This document shows, one piece after another, positions 1 to 9,608 of a stretch of DNA of 64,000 bases. Numbering within the stretch: position 1 is the first letter of the stretch; each line of letters begins with the position of its first letter. The translations under genes were made by a program, and so were the position numbers. The notes under the pieces are model-generated. The model did not search any database. It worked only from the letters and a program-made list of their open reading frames with translations, and had not been told where the DNA came from. This DNA comes from Acanthosepion esculentum (Eukaryota; Mollusca; Cephalopoda; Sepiida; Sepiidae), in NCBI GenBank assembly GCA_964036315.1, contig OZ038510.1, positions 79,410,349-79,474,348 of the forward strand, given 5' to 3'.

Positions 1-621
1 TATTGCTTTTCTAGTTTTATCTGTCTTTTGTTTGTTGCAGTTTCTTAAGATTATGAGACCGTCATCTCTGTAGAGCCCTGTGTCATTTCTATCTATTATT
101 TTGCTTATTTCGTGTAGTAAATAAATACCTACGATTTCGCATGTCTCTGCACCGTCAAAGCTTCCCATTGTAGTGTCAAATATCCCATCTTTCTTTATCC
201 ATGCTTCTTCATGGTGAAATAATAATGATTTACGGGAGTGCTTAATGATGTCGATTTCGTTTGGTTTTATTATTATTTGTTCCTGAGCTAAGTTGATGGC
301 CTTATCTAGTGTACGTTCTGTTATGGATGGGTAAAATTCTTTTATGTCTAATTGTAGGAAGTGGCAATTTTGTTTGTTATTTATGCTGTTGAACCAGTCA
401 ATGATTGTTTTTGTGTTTTTCCACTGGTTTACTCCTAACTTCTTCCTAAGTTCAGAATTAATTCTTTCTAGTATTGTTTTACTTATTTTACCTAGTTCGC
501 TTTTGGCTGGGTTTATGAGTCTGCAGGCAGGGTTGGTTTTGAAATTTTCCTTGTGGTCTTTTAGTGTGGTATCACACTGGTTTTGAAATTTTCCTTGTGG
601 TCTTTTAGTGTGGTATCACAC
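1..621 (-). CDS. Penelope-like element reverse transcriptase, left palindrome arm (partial)
   Basis: Read on the minus strand, this arm encodes the same residues as the first ~200 codons of the plus-strand frame beginning at 608, because it is its reverse complement. It carries RT motif A (LDIKEFYPSI), motif B (MGSFDGAETCE) and YRDD. The frame runs off the window's left edge, so the C-terminal GIY-YIG part cannot be seen. The 5' end is cut at the palindrome centre, so the native N-terminus is absent. No promoter was recognised. This is a truncated retroelement copy, not a host gene. Confidence 0.75.
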
Positions 622-1228
622 TAAAAGACCACAAGGAAAATTTCAAAACCAGTGTGATACCACACTAAAAGACCACAAGGAAAATTTCAAAACCAACCCT
701 GCCTGCAGACTCATAAACCCAGCCAAAAGCGAACTAGGTAAAATAAGTAAAACAATACTAGAAAGAATTAATTCTGAACTTAGGAAGAAGTTAGGAGTAA
801 ACCAGTGGAAAAACACAAAAACAATCATTGACTGGTTCAACAGCATAAATAACAAACAAAATTGCCACTTCCTACAATTAGACATAAAAGAATTTTACCC
901 ATCCATAACAGAACGTACACTAGATAAGGCCATCAACTTAGCTCAGGAACAAATAATAATAAAACCAAACGAAATCGACATCATTAAGCACTCCCGTAAA
1001 TCATTATTATTTCACCATGAAGAAGCATGGATAAAGAAAGATGGGATATTTGACACTACAATGGGAAGCTTTGACGGTGCAGAGACATGCGAAATCGTAG
1101 GTATTTATTTACTACACGAAATAAGCAAAATAATAGATAGAAATGACACAGGGCTCTACAGAGATGACGGTCTCATAATCTTAAGAAACTGCAACAAACA
1201 AAAGACAGATAAAACTAGAAAAGCAATA
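1..1228. repeat. Near-perfect palindrome of PLE sequence, arms at least 614 bp
   Basis: Base i pairs with base 1229-i from the window edge to the centre at 614/615. I compared positions 1-120 with 1109-1228 and they are identical; the peptides read from 344-586 (plus) and 643-885 (minus) are also identical. The centre holds a 45-bp unit (TGGTTTTGAAATTTTCC start) present twice in each direction, giving a short imperfect hinge around 613-616. The arm may continue left of the window. Penelope elements are known for head-to-head and inverted partial copies, but a fold-back assembly or read artefact would look the same. Confidence 0.93.
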
Positions 1229-2227
1229 ATTAAAATCTTCAAAAATAACGGATTCGAGATAGATATAAAAACTAACCTAAACGAAGTAGATTTTCTAGAT
1301 GTCACCTTCAACCTAAGAAAAGGCACACACAAACCATACAGAAAACCGAATGATAAACCACAGTACATACATATATACTCCAACCACCCGCCTTCTATAA
1401 TCAAACAGATACCTAAATCGATTAACCGCAAGCTTTCCGACAATTCTTCCGATGAATCTATATTTAACAAAGCCAAGAAAGACTACGAAACAGCCCTAAA
1501 AGATAGCGGATTCCCAGCAACACTCACATACTCACCACAGAACACAAAAAAGACCAACAGAAAAAGAAATATCATATGGTTCAACCCACCGTACAGCAAA
1601 AACGTAAAAACAAACATAGGAAAAATATTATTCAAGCTTTTACACAAACACTTCCCGGAATCAAGCACACTACACAAAATATTCAACAAAAACACAGTAA
1701 AAATCAGCTACAGTTGCACCGAGAACATGGCACAAATAATAAAAAAGCACAACAGAAAAATTATTAACAAACCACACGAACAAATTAAACCCACGTGCAA
1801 CTGCAGAATAAAAAACGAATGTCCCTTAAACGGTAATTGTTTACAAAACAACGTAATCTACCAAGCCACGACAAAATCAGCAGATAATGAAGAAAAAGTA
1901 TACATAGGAGTAACCGAAGGACCATGGAAACAAAGAAATTATGTACACAAAATGTCTTTCACAAATAGTAAATATGCGAACAGCACAATGCTTTCTAAGT
2001 ATATCTGGGAAATAAAAAACAAAACACACACCACACCAAAAATATCTTGGAAAATAAGGAAAAAATCATCAGCCTACAACAACCTATCAAAAACTTGCAA
2101 ACTTTGCTTGGAGGAAAAAATAGCTATCATTACCTTCCCAGATCAAAATAAATTATTAAATAAAAGATCCGAGCTAATCTCAAAATGTAGACATGAAAAC
2201 AAATTTTTACTACGTAACTTAAAATAG
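608..2227 (+). CDS. Penelope-like element protein: reverse transcriptase plus GIY-YIG endonuclease (5'-truncated)
   Basis: This 539-codon frame has no internal stop. PLE proteins copy element RNA with an RT and nick DNA with a C-terminal GIY-YIG endonuclease. Visible motifs: conserved RT N-terminal block KDHKENFKTNPACRLINP (about residues 21-38), motif A LDIKEFYPSI (91-100), motif B MGSFDGAETCEIVG (152-165), catalytic YRDD (184-187), VDFLDVTFNL (228-236), a CNC..C..C cluster (397-411), GIY-YIG signature IY (417-418) and YIG (432-434), the R443 region, and a conserved C-terminal CxxC/NKR block (497-520). The first ~15 residues read through the duplicated palindrome hinge, so the annotated ATG is unlikely to be native and an upstream N-terminal region is missing. 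The intact reading frame suggests recent insertion. Family assignment is firm; activity is unknown. Confidence 0.88.
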   Translation: MWYHTKRPQGKFQNQCDTTLKDHKENFKTNPACRLINPAKSELGKISKTILERINSELRKKLGVNQWKNTKTIIDWFNSINNKQNCHFLQLDIKEFYPSITERTLDKAINLAQEQIIIKPNEIDIIKHSRKSLLFHHEEAWIKKDGIFDTTMGSFDGAETCEIVGIYLLHEISKIIDRNDTGLYRDDGLIILRNCNKQKTDKTRKAIIKIFKNNGFEIDIKTNLNEVDFLDVTFNLRKGTHKPYRKPNDKPQYIHIYSNHPPSIIKQIPKSINRKLSDNSSDESIFNKAKKDYETALKDSGFPATLTYSPQNTKKTNRKRNIIWFNPPYSKNVKTNIGKILFKLLHKHFPESSTLHKIFNKNTVKISYSCTENMAQIIKKHNRKIINKPHEQIKPTCNCRIKNECPLNGNCLQNNVIYQATTKSADNEEKVYIGVTEGPWKQRNYVHKMSFTNSKYANSTMLSKYIWEIKNKTHTTPKISWKIRKKSSAYNNLSKTCKLCLEEKIAIITFPDQNKLLNKRSELISKCRHENKFLLRNLK

Positions 2228-2698
2228 AAAAATAAATAAATATATAAACAAACAACAATAAAATAAGCAAAATAAACTACTCCAAACAAATCACAAAACC
2301 ACACCTGTTAGAATATGCGAAATAAAATCAAAACAAAAGAACGGACGAAAGTTATAACTGTTATACAAATAAAAATAAAAATAATAAGCAAAACAATTTG
2401 ACCCAAATAAATAAGCGAACAAGCGATTTCCGGTAAATGGCGGCCATTATAGACTACCAACAATAAGCTATATAAACAAATTTTTTTACTACGTTAACCA
2501 AAAACACCGATCAAAATAAAAGAATAAATAAATAAATATATAAGATAAAAAATAAAAATAAAAAAACAAACAAAAAAACAAGCAAAATAATTTGACATAA
2601 ATAAATAAACAAATAAGCGACTTCCGGTAAAAGTACCCGCCAAAATATACTACCCATAATGCACCACTGACCATTATATAAACAGCCGAGAAAAATAA
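2228..2698 (+). other. PLE 3' flank with an internal duplication
   Basis: This A-rich stretch follows the PLE stop codon. Two related blocks, about 2205-2480 and 2480-2690, each run from a TTTTTACTACGT start through (AAATA)n-like sequence to a CTTCCGGTAAA motif and a TATATAAAC end. The first carries AAATGGCGGCCATT, a YY1-like palindromic site. It joins the hammerhead ribozyme directly. Function beyond being element UTR is not visible. Confidence 0.55.
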
Positions 2699-2757
2699 CA
2701 GCACTAGTCGCCTGACGATTGCACTAGCATGAAACAGACTGTCGCCTCTAAGTGCTG
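2699..2757 (+). ncRNA. Hammerhead ribozyme, type I, in PLE terminal repeat
   Basis: Core CTGACGA (2712-2718; consensus CUGANGA) and GAAA (2731-2734) are present. Stem I: CAGCACT (2699-2705) pairs with AGTGCTG (2751-2757), and further partial pairing reaches the core. Stem II is TGC/GCA (2720-2722 with 2727-2729) closed by a 4-nt loop, with a U-U mismatch next to the core. Stem III is a short ACA/TGT helix with a 3-nt loop. The predicted cleavage site is GTC, after 2743. Short stem III is characteristic of the type I hammerheads described in Penelope-like retroelements. The RNA would self-cleave element transcripts. Activity is inferred from structure only; the U-U mismatch is the weak point. 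Confidence 0.72.
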
Positions 2758-2852
2758 ACTTCCATGTCCACTTTTATATTTACACACGCTCTATCTCTGA
2801 TATTGAGCACTTTACCCCATAAATATAGCACACTTTAAGACTATATTTCTGC
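2758..2852 (+). repeat. PLE terminal-repeat sequence downstream of the ribozyme
   Basis: It carries the phrases CTCTATCTCTGATATTGAGC and TTTACCCCATAAATA, which recur at 3160-3215, 8120-8180 and, inverted, at 33690-33745. This marks a dispersed PLE end (pLTR) family. It ends in a (TA)n run at 2853-2870. Confidence 0.6.
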
Positions 2853-2870
2853 ATATATATATATATATAT

Positions 2871-3068
2871 AGGGTGTCTCAAAAAATGTACTCACACATT
2901 GAATGAGGAGAAAACCTTTATTTATGAACATAGAGTGAAACGGAATAGCTTCGAATACAGAAGAAAAAATGTGATTGAAGAATCCTGTTCGCAAATGTTC
3001 AAATTGATGACCAAAGAAAAAAAAAGCATGTTAGAGACAGTTAAAGTGTGAGTACATTTTTGAGACAC

Positions 3069-3070
<2 letters not shown>
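2871..3070. mobile_element. MITE 1, Tc1/mariner-type, 200 bp
   Basis: Terminal inverted repeats begin AGGGTGTCTCAAAAA and continue to ACTCACAC; the right end reads GTGTGAGTACATTTTTGAG then ACACCT. Both sides are TA microsatellite, consistent with TA target insertion. No coding content, so it is a non-autonomous element mobilised in trans if at all. Confidence 0.8.

Positions 3071-3136
<66 letters not shown>
3071..3136. repeat. (TA)n microsatellite
   Basis: Uninterrupted TA dinucleotide run directly abutting the right end of MITE 1. Confidence 0.97.
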
Positions 3137-3140
<4 letters not shown>

Positions 3141-3240
3141 GCGTTGATGTTATTGATGTTAAATGTTAGCTCTATCACTGATATTGAGCGCTTTCAAATA
3201 AGTACCGCGTATATATAATATATAAATGATATATATAAAA
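3137..3240. repeat. Decayed PLE terminal-repeat fragment
   Basis: It contains CTCTATCACTGATATTGAGC, close to the pLTR phrase at 2786-2806. No ribozyme core remains here. Confidence 0.45.
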
Positions 3241-3243
3241 ATT

Positions 3244-3282
3244 GCATCTATCTATCTATCTATCTATCTTTCCCTCTCTCTA

Positions 3283-3361
<79 letters not shown>
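3244..3361. repeat. Compound (TATC)n-(TC)n-(TA)n microsatellite
   Basis: TATC repeats pass into a long TC run and then TA, ending at the left border of MITE 2. Confidence 0.95.
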
Positions 3362-3362
<1 letters not shown>

Positions 3363-3724
3363 GGGTGTCCATAAAGTTCGTGTGCACTTTAAAAAAATTA
3401 TAACTCAATTTGTATTTGCGATAGAAATAATCTGTAAAAAATGTTTTAAATTTTAATGTACCTAGTTTTAAGTATAGCTAAAATAACTAATGTGATTTCA
3501 GGCATTACTGTAAATCAGTTGGCAAATTTTTTCCGTGAACTTCAAAATCGTATTACCCTTTGTATTGCTAATGATGGAGGACATGTGGAAACTTAAATAA
3601 ATTTTTTATAAAACCTTAAAAAATATATATTTACTTCTTTCTAATCCTTTTTACAAATTATTTCTATGGCAAATACAAATAAAGTTATAAGTTTTTTAAA
3701 GTGCACACGAACTTTATGGACACC

Positions 3725-3726
<2 letters not shown>
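3362..3726. mobile_element. MITE 2, Tc1/mariner-type, 365 bp with long TIRs
   Basis: Ends AGGGTGTCCATAAAGTTCG and, inverted, CGAACTTTATGGACACCCT. Imperfect inverted similarity continues for roughly 70-80 bp inward on each side. TA microsatellites flank both ends. The centre (about 3450-3640) has no coding signal. Confidence 0.85.

Positions 3727-3796
<70 letters not shown>
3727..3796. repeat. (TA)n microsatellite
   Basis: TA run abutting MITE 2, followed by a short GA-rich tract to about 3840. 3840-4060 shows no recognisable feature. Confidence 0.95.
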
Positions 3797-4059
3797 GGTG
3801 AAAGAGAGTGAGTGAGAGTGAGAGAGTGAGAGAAGAGGAGATTCCATTTTTACGACTTATCAACGCTTTGCAGGTTATTCCAAGTCAGAATTTATTTTTA
3901 GATTCTAATAATTTTGGGGTGGGGTGGGGGGGATTATAATGATTTAGTTGTACAAGCTTTTCTACGGTTAGATAAATTTTTTCGTCAGAATGCATTGTGC
4001 ACATTTAAGAATCTGCCATTCATCCGTGCTTTGAATATTGTTGCCATATCTGCTATTCG

Positions 4060-4525
4060 AGATTCTTGACACCCCCACCTCAATTTTTTTTTCTGTAATG
4101 TTATTGGTCCTGACCTGGCACCTCGACTTCAGTCACTTTGCCACCACTGTGACGTGGCTTCCCTCTTTCTTTTCTATAAATGTTTCCTCCTCCATAACTC
4201 GAGCGCATGAATTTAAGCGTACTAATAGATAGGCAGTTAGGTCTCGTCGATTTACTACTGAATTAGCTCGATGCAACCGTGAGTTCTATGCTAATAATGT
4301 TTTCTCCTGCACTTCCCACCAGTGGAACACTCTTCAAGTGTCTTGATTACCTGACAACGGCAATGTAAAAAAAATGAATGTAACGTTAACCGCCATTTTC
4401 TGTTTTCCTGAATTCTCTTCTTTTATTGTCCTTTCTCCTCATTAAAGTCTTTTCGTTCACTACCACTCCCAATAAACCCTCGTGTCTTAGTGCCATTATC
4501 GCCTTGCTTGGGGTGAAATTATCCC
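4060..4525 (+). pseudogene. LINE-B 3' end (non-LTR RT C-terminus), decayed
   Basis: A plus-strand relic of the C-terminal end of a non-LTR retrotransposon. Readable pieces include HEFKRTNR, TTELARCNREFYANNVFSCTS and QWNTLQ, matching the LINE-B tail with its SRLWNSLP-like block seen at 42.8 and 61.1 kb. The 3' end carries GCCTTGCTTGGGGTGAAAT, the signature 3' terminus of the family. Frameshifts and stops are frequent. Confidence 0.6.
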
Positions 4526-4739
4526 CCCCACCCGCAAAAAGACAAAAATGGATAAGAAATAGAGGATAAACCAGCTGAGATTTGAATTTATTAAAATGAA
4601 ACTCGCCTGGCAGTTACGGTGACTTTTTGTCTTCATTTCTTAAGTTTTTCTTTTTTTCTTCTTTTTTTTAATGCAATGGATTTTATCTGCAAATTTATCG
4701 GTTTTCAACGGACTTACCTTGCGTTTCGATTACTGCCAC

Positions 4740-5105
4740 AAAAAAACAAAGCAACCCCCCCAAAAAAACAAAAAACAAAAACAAAACAAAAAAACCCAAA
4801 AAACAAAAACAAAACAAAAAAAACAAACAAGAAAAAAAAAATAATTAAAACAAAAAACAAAATAAAACAAATCAAAAAGCAAAAAAACAAAAAACAAAAC
4901 AAAAAACCAAAACAACAAAAAAAACCCCAAAAACAAAACAATACAAAAACAAAACAAAAACAAAAACAAAACAACAAAAAAACAAAAAACAAAACAAAAG
5001 CAAAACAAAACAAAAAAACCCCAACAAAACCCCACCCCAAAACAAAATAAAAAACAAAACAAAAACAAAACACCAAAAAAATATAAACAAAACAAACAAA
5101 AAGTA
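4740..5105. repeat. A-rich (CAAAA)n low-complexity tract
   Basis: Irregular runs of CAAAA/CAAAAA with interspersed CCCC. Long open frames across it in several frames (lysine-rich one way, phenylalanine-rich the other) are composition artefacts. Confidence 0.9.
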
Positions 5106-6090
5106 ACTTCATTTACATTCTTGGATATCTTTGATGTAAAGACGTTATTATCTACTGGAAGATTAAATTCCTATCATGAATCTTGGCATTAGCAAGATGC
5201 GTGTATTTTTCGGTTTGTATCGCTTGCTTGTCGTGTGTTGGTGTTTGTCATTTGTCTTTGTTCAAAAGCTAGAAAATTTACCCTTCAAATATTCTTCACA
5301 ATAAACTTTACTATCATTAGCAAAGATGGTGTTTGCCGATAATAAAATGGCGTATATAAGACGTTAGCTTTGACTCTTCGCAATGTCTGGCCTTCACTGT
5401 TGTTGATAACAACAGCGAACAGCTGCACTGAGAACAAACGGAAGAGGACCGGAGAGAAAGGAGAACATCGCACGCGTCCGTCTCATGATTGAAGCTGATT
5501 TTACAAATAATAGCATGTGTTCGGCCAAAGCCTGACTTTTTCTATAATAACACGTGCCGTCGTTGTTTGTACCACCCCACAAGCAACATTCAGTTTCTTC
5601 GGGTGTCGACGCCTGCAGTTTATTTTACTCTTGGCGGAAGAGGTACGTTCTTCCGACTTCTCAAGAGGAACAGTACATTCACGTGATTCTTTCTAATGTT
5701 TCTCGCTTTCTCTTCCCCCACAATTTTTTCTTTTTCTGGCCTCTTTTTTTTTTAACAATGAAAATGTGTACGGAAAACATTGCTTGTACAAACACTGAAA
5801 GTAATTTCTGAAGCGTGAATCTCTTCAGTTTGTTATCAGGATTGAAACAGTTTTGAGAAAAAAGAAAACGTTCCAAACATATACCTTTGTCAGGTTATGT
5901 TATTTCTTTCTAAATTATGACGGCCTAAGTAAAATGTAAAAGAAAAGAGCTTTTCTACTGCTCACCGAGCACACGTTTCTGGATATAGATTGATTCATTT
6001 TTTACGTCTTATCAACCTTTTGAAAGTTAGTTAACCCTTTTACTGCGTAATTAAATTTATGGCAATTCCTGTAACGATGTTAATTATCAA
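5106..6090. other. Unique sequence, no gene recognised
   Basis: 5300-5700 is more GC-balanced than its surroundings and holds a TATA-like GCGTATATAAGACG at about 5350. The short frames here match nothing I recognise. It could be an old promoter or LTR, but there is no paired repeat to show that. Confidence 0.3.
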
Positions 6091-6093
6091 TTA

Positions 6094-6149
<56 letters not shown>

Positions 6150-6222
6150 TAAAATTATTAGTAATCCGTATGGAATTTCCAAGAGGATATAGATCCTTTG
6201 AAGCCTCTATGTCAAAGACAGA

Positions 6223-6289
<67 letters not shown>

Positions 6290-6290
6290 C
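6091..6290. repeat. Two (TA)n runs separated by ~85 bp
   Basis: TA runs lie at about 6099-6142 and 6225-6286. 6291-6496 shows nothing recognisable. Confidence 0.9.
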
Positions 6291-6496
6291 TGTTGCTTCA
6301 TTACAAGTGACACGTATCTAACCAATAAGAAATAGCCGAACACAAGATACCATTAATCTGTGTCTCTTTGCTTTTTATCATTTTTTTATCATTTCTATCT
6401 TGATTATATGACGAAGGTTTAATAAAGTGAAACATGTTGGATTAAGATCTGTTTCCTACTTGTTCTTTATCCTATCATTTTGTCACATTCCTGTTC

Positions 6497-6497
6497 A

Positions 6498-6550
<53 letters not shown>

Positions 6551-6589
6551 CAGACTGTTCATATCTATCTATGTATCTCAGACTGTTCA

Positions 6590-6654
<65 letters not shown>

Positions 6655-6665
6655 CAGACTGTTCA

Positions 6666-6714
<49 letters not shown>

Positions 6715-6725
6715 CAGACTGTTCA

Positions 6726-6778
<53 letters not shown>

Positions 6779-6789
6779 CAGACTGTTCA

Positions 6790-6856
<67 letters not shown>
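6497..6856. repeat. (ATCT)n microsatellite with a repeated interrupter
   Basis: Blocks of ATCT are separated five times by CAGACTGTTCAT. The interrupter is identical each time, so the array has a higher-order unit of variable ATCT length. Tyr/Ile/Ser-Leu open frames across it are artefacts. Confidence 0.95.
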
Positions 6857-6929
6857 TGGATAATGATATCTATATATTTTTATATATATAACAATGGCAG
6901 GATATTTTTATTGTGAGCAGGCAGATATA

Positions 6930-8045
6930 ATTTTTACATACGGCCGCGCGTATGGTAATGGACGGAAGTCTGCACGGCTGTATCAGATTGCGTTTTCAGA
7001 CCGAAGGCAGCCGAGTCATCCAGCCTTTGCTGCTGTTTTATCGTCGCGTTTCTGAGACAAGATTCGTGGCACCACAAACTATGGATCGAAGAAGACTGGG
7101 ATCCGCTCGTACGCCTGACCACAAAGAACACTTTCTACAGGCTGTCGGAGACGATCCAATATCAGCACACGTCAAGTGTCTCTAGTATGTTGTACATCTC
7201 ATACTACTGCATGGAGGGTACTGCAATGCGTGCAGGGTCTTTCGTCCTCTGATCACTCACCACGGGATAACATTTGCCGATGGCTTATTGCATGAATTGT
7301 TGATCTATCGATTTTCTCTTCAGACTTGTTTACGGATGAGACAAAATTTGGAAGAGATGGAATAACACATTTTCATAACCAACATTTGTGGGTAGATCAG
7401 AATCCTCATGGTACAATACAGGCTAGACACCAGCATCAGTTTAGGATTAATGTATAGGCTGGAATTGTAGGTGGGTGTCATATGTACGTATTACAGGAGC
7501 TGTCTACAGAGATTTTATTTCGAACACGTTTCCAGACCTGCTAGAGTATGTACTCCTGCTAATACGAAGACACGTGTAATTCATGCATGATGGGGATCAA
7601 GCACAAATTAGTCACATTATTCGCGATGCACTGGCTGATATCTACCATGAAAGATAGATAAGTAAGGGTGCATCAGTTCCATGGCTTGCACGTTCCTCTT
7701 GACTTCAGACCTTTGGATTTTATCTGTGGGGCTACCTAAAACAATTGGGTGTTATGCAACAGACATTAATAATGCAGAGATGCTTCATCAACGTGTCCTG
7801 GGGACCTTCGAAACCATTTGACACCGTGTCAGTGTATTTGAAAGAGCCCACCAGTCAATGATCCGACGGGTGCATGCGTGTGTAGAAGCAAGCGGAGGAC
7901 ATTTTGAACATTTGTTAAGAGTTGTTGTGTTGAGGTACAACGATGGCCTTTTGGACATGTGTTTATATGGACATTTTACCTTGTTTGGTGTCAGGGACCC
8001 GGCCCTAAAGTTTGTAAAAGTATTTTTAATACACCCTGGATATAT
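6930..8045 (+). pseudogene. Decayed IS630/Tc1-mariner superfamily transposase
   Basis: Plus-strand reading gives broken transposase segments: LYQIAFSDRRQPSHPAFAAVL near 6990-7050, then DLFTDETKFGRDGITHFHN.HLW.DQNPHG near 7325-7415, then QFRIN.AGIVG, and a C-terminal LDFRPLDFICGAT block near 7700-7730. FTDE and the later LDF block correspond to the acidic residues of the DDE domain. Stops and frameshifts occur throughout, so it cannot be active. A right end of the form ACACCCTGGATATATA lies at 8030-8045. I could not find the matching left end. Confidence 0.6.
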
Positions 8046-8054
8046 ATATGATGG

Positions 8055-8202
8055 TCTGAAGAGCGGCTTAAAACATTAAACAGATTGTCGCTGCTCCGTG
8101 TTGATCCCTGTGTCCACTTTCAGATTTGATATTAACATATGGTCTATCCCTGATATTAAGCACGTTTACCCATAAATAGATCATACCTTAAAACCTTTTA
8201 TA

Positions 8203-8203
<1 letters not shown>
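8055..8203 (+). repeat. Decayed PLE terminal repeat with hammerhead remnant
   Basis: CTGAAGA, TAAAC and ATTGTCGC keep the spacing of the 2699-2757 ribozyme, but GAAA has become TAAA and the 5' strand of stem I is missing. The downstream phrases CTATCCCTGATATTAAGCA and TTTACCCATAAATA match the pLTR family. Confidence 0.5.
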
Positions 8204-8292
<89 letters not shown>

Positions 8293-8475
8293 CACATATA
8301 TATATATATATATCGCACATATATATATATATATATATATATCGCATATATATATATATATATATATATCGCATATATATATATATCTCGCAAATATATA
8401 TATATATATATATTTGCGATATATATATATATGCGATATATATATATATATGCGATATATATATATATATATGTG

Positions 8476-8536
<61 letters not shown>
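8204..8536. repeat. Palindromic TA microsatellite with mirrored CGCA/TGCG interrupters
   Basis: Interruptions reading CGCA on the left side (8291, 8314, 8342, 8370, 8391) are mirrored as GCGA/TGCG on the right, around a centre near 8402 between TCGCAAATA and TATTTGCGA. The whole block can fold into one very long hairpin. Confidence 0.85.
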
Positions 8537-8540
<4 letters not shown>

Positions 8541-8740
8541 ATTATTTAAAAAAAATATGATTCATATTCGAAGGAATCATATTTTTAAAAGATAAATAAT
8601 AATAAAAATAAGACAAAAATAATTATAATTTAGGCTCTACTTACGTATTGAGTACTGTTTTTTTTTTTAAATAAAAACAAAAATGCTAAAGAACTTCGGA
8701 TAATTTACCTAACGTGTTCTTTCCTATTTTCTATATATTT

Positions 8741-8753
8741 GCGCGCGCGCGCG

Positions 8754-8804
<51 letters not shown>

Positions 8805-8815
8805 GTATATAGGTG
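8741..8815. repeat. Compound (GC)n-(CA)n-(TA)n microsatellite
   Basis: Alternating purine/pyrimidine throughout; the GC and CA part is potentially Z-forming. 8537-8740 is AT-rich with no feature. 8820-9080 has a repeated ACCGGT / GATCGGTGGTA phrase but no assigned identity. Confidence 0.9.
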
Positions 8816-9084
8816 TGGGTATATGTAATTAAACCTTTGAGCCTTGATCACCGCTTTACCGGTGGTAGAGGAAAATGACGTAATGATCAGCCACCGGTTG
8901 ATCGGTGGTAAAGAAAAAAGGACTTAATGTCCAGCCATTGGTTGAACGGTGACTAAACACTTGTAACTATTTCTATATCTACTGTGAAGCATTACATACC
9001 AATTATTTGCGAATTTTGACTCAGGGGCTCAAGCAGAAGGGTTAAAATTGTTCAGGAACTCAGGGCTCAAAGGATTAAAGAACT

Positions 9085-9475
9085 GTCATGTAATGTCAGT
9101 CCTCCTATATACACTGAATGCTGATCAATCTCGACACAGATAAAGAATAAACTTGAAGCAGCATAAATGTGGTTCTGCAGAAGGATGCTGAGAATACCAT
9201 GGCTTGAACATGCGAGCAACGACGAAGTTTGGGAGAAAATGGAAACAAAAAGGACAGTTCAAGTTCCTACGATATATAATGAGGAAAGGCGGTTGGAAAA
9301 TTGGATACTCACGGGACATATTCAAGGTAAAAGGACAGAGGAAAGCAACACATAACCTACCTAGTAAGCTTGAGTGAATAGATGGTGGGACATGGTTTAG
9401 GAGAGAAAACAAAAAAATAAAAGACAGGAAATTGTGAAGAGCCGTGATCGCCAACGTTTTGAAGGAACACGGTAC
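9085..9475 (+). pseudogene. LINE-A C-terminal fragment
   Basis: Encodes the C-terminal tail of an endonuclease/reverse-transcriptase LINE: MWFCRRMLRIPWLEHASND, then RRLENWILTGHIQGKR, then a final block ending HGTK-like just before the GAA tract. In this family these follow the RT domain. The 5' part is absent and the frame is broken. Related copies lie at 11.1, 23.9, 26.5, 42.7, 43.2, 44.5 and 52 kb. Confidence 0.65.
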
Positions 9476-9577
9476 AAAGAAGAAGAAGAAGAAGAAGAAG
9501 AAGAAGAAGAAGAAGAAGAAGAAGAAGAAGAAGAAGAAAAAAAGAAGAAGAAGAAGAAGAAGAAGAAGAAGAAGAAG

Positions 9578-9608
<31 letters not shown>
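9476..9608. repeat. (GAA)n tract, LINE-A 3' tail
   Basis: Pure AGA/GAA repeats begin directly after the LINE-A stop region (CGGTACAAAGAAG). A second LINE-A copy at 42.7 kb has the same junction, so the tract is probably the element's tail rather than an unrelated microsatellite. Confidence 0.85.

Noticed and set aside
344..885. Identical 80-codon frames on opposite strands
   Set aside because: Antisense by-products of the PLE palindrome.
4619..5112. Long lysine-rich (plus) and phenylalanine-rich (minus) open frames
   Set aside because: They are translations of a (CAAAA)n tract; frames are open in several phases because stops are rare in this composition.
5285..5811. A promoter and first exon near the TATA-like site at 5350
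   Set aside because: No supporting coding sequence, splice pattern or conserved motif beyond the TATA-like box.
6427..6891. Open frames of Tyr-Leu-Ser-Ile repeats
   Set aside because: Translation of the ATCT microsatellite.
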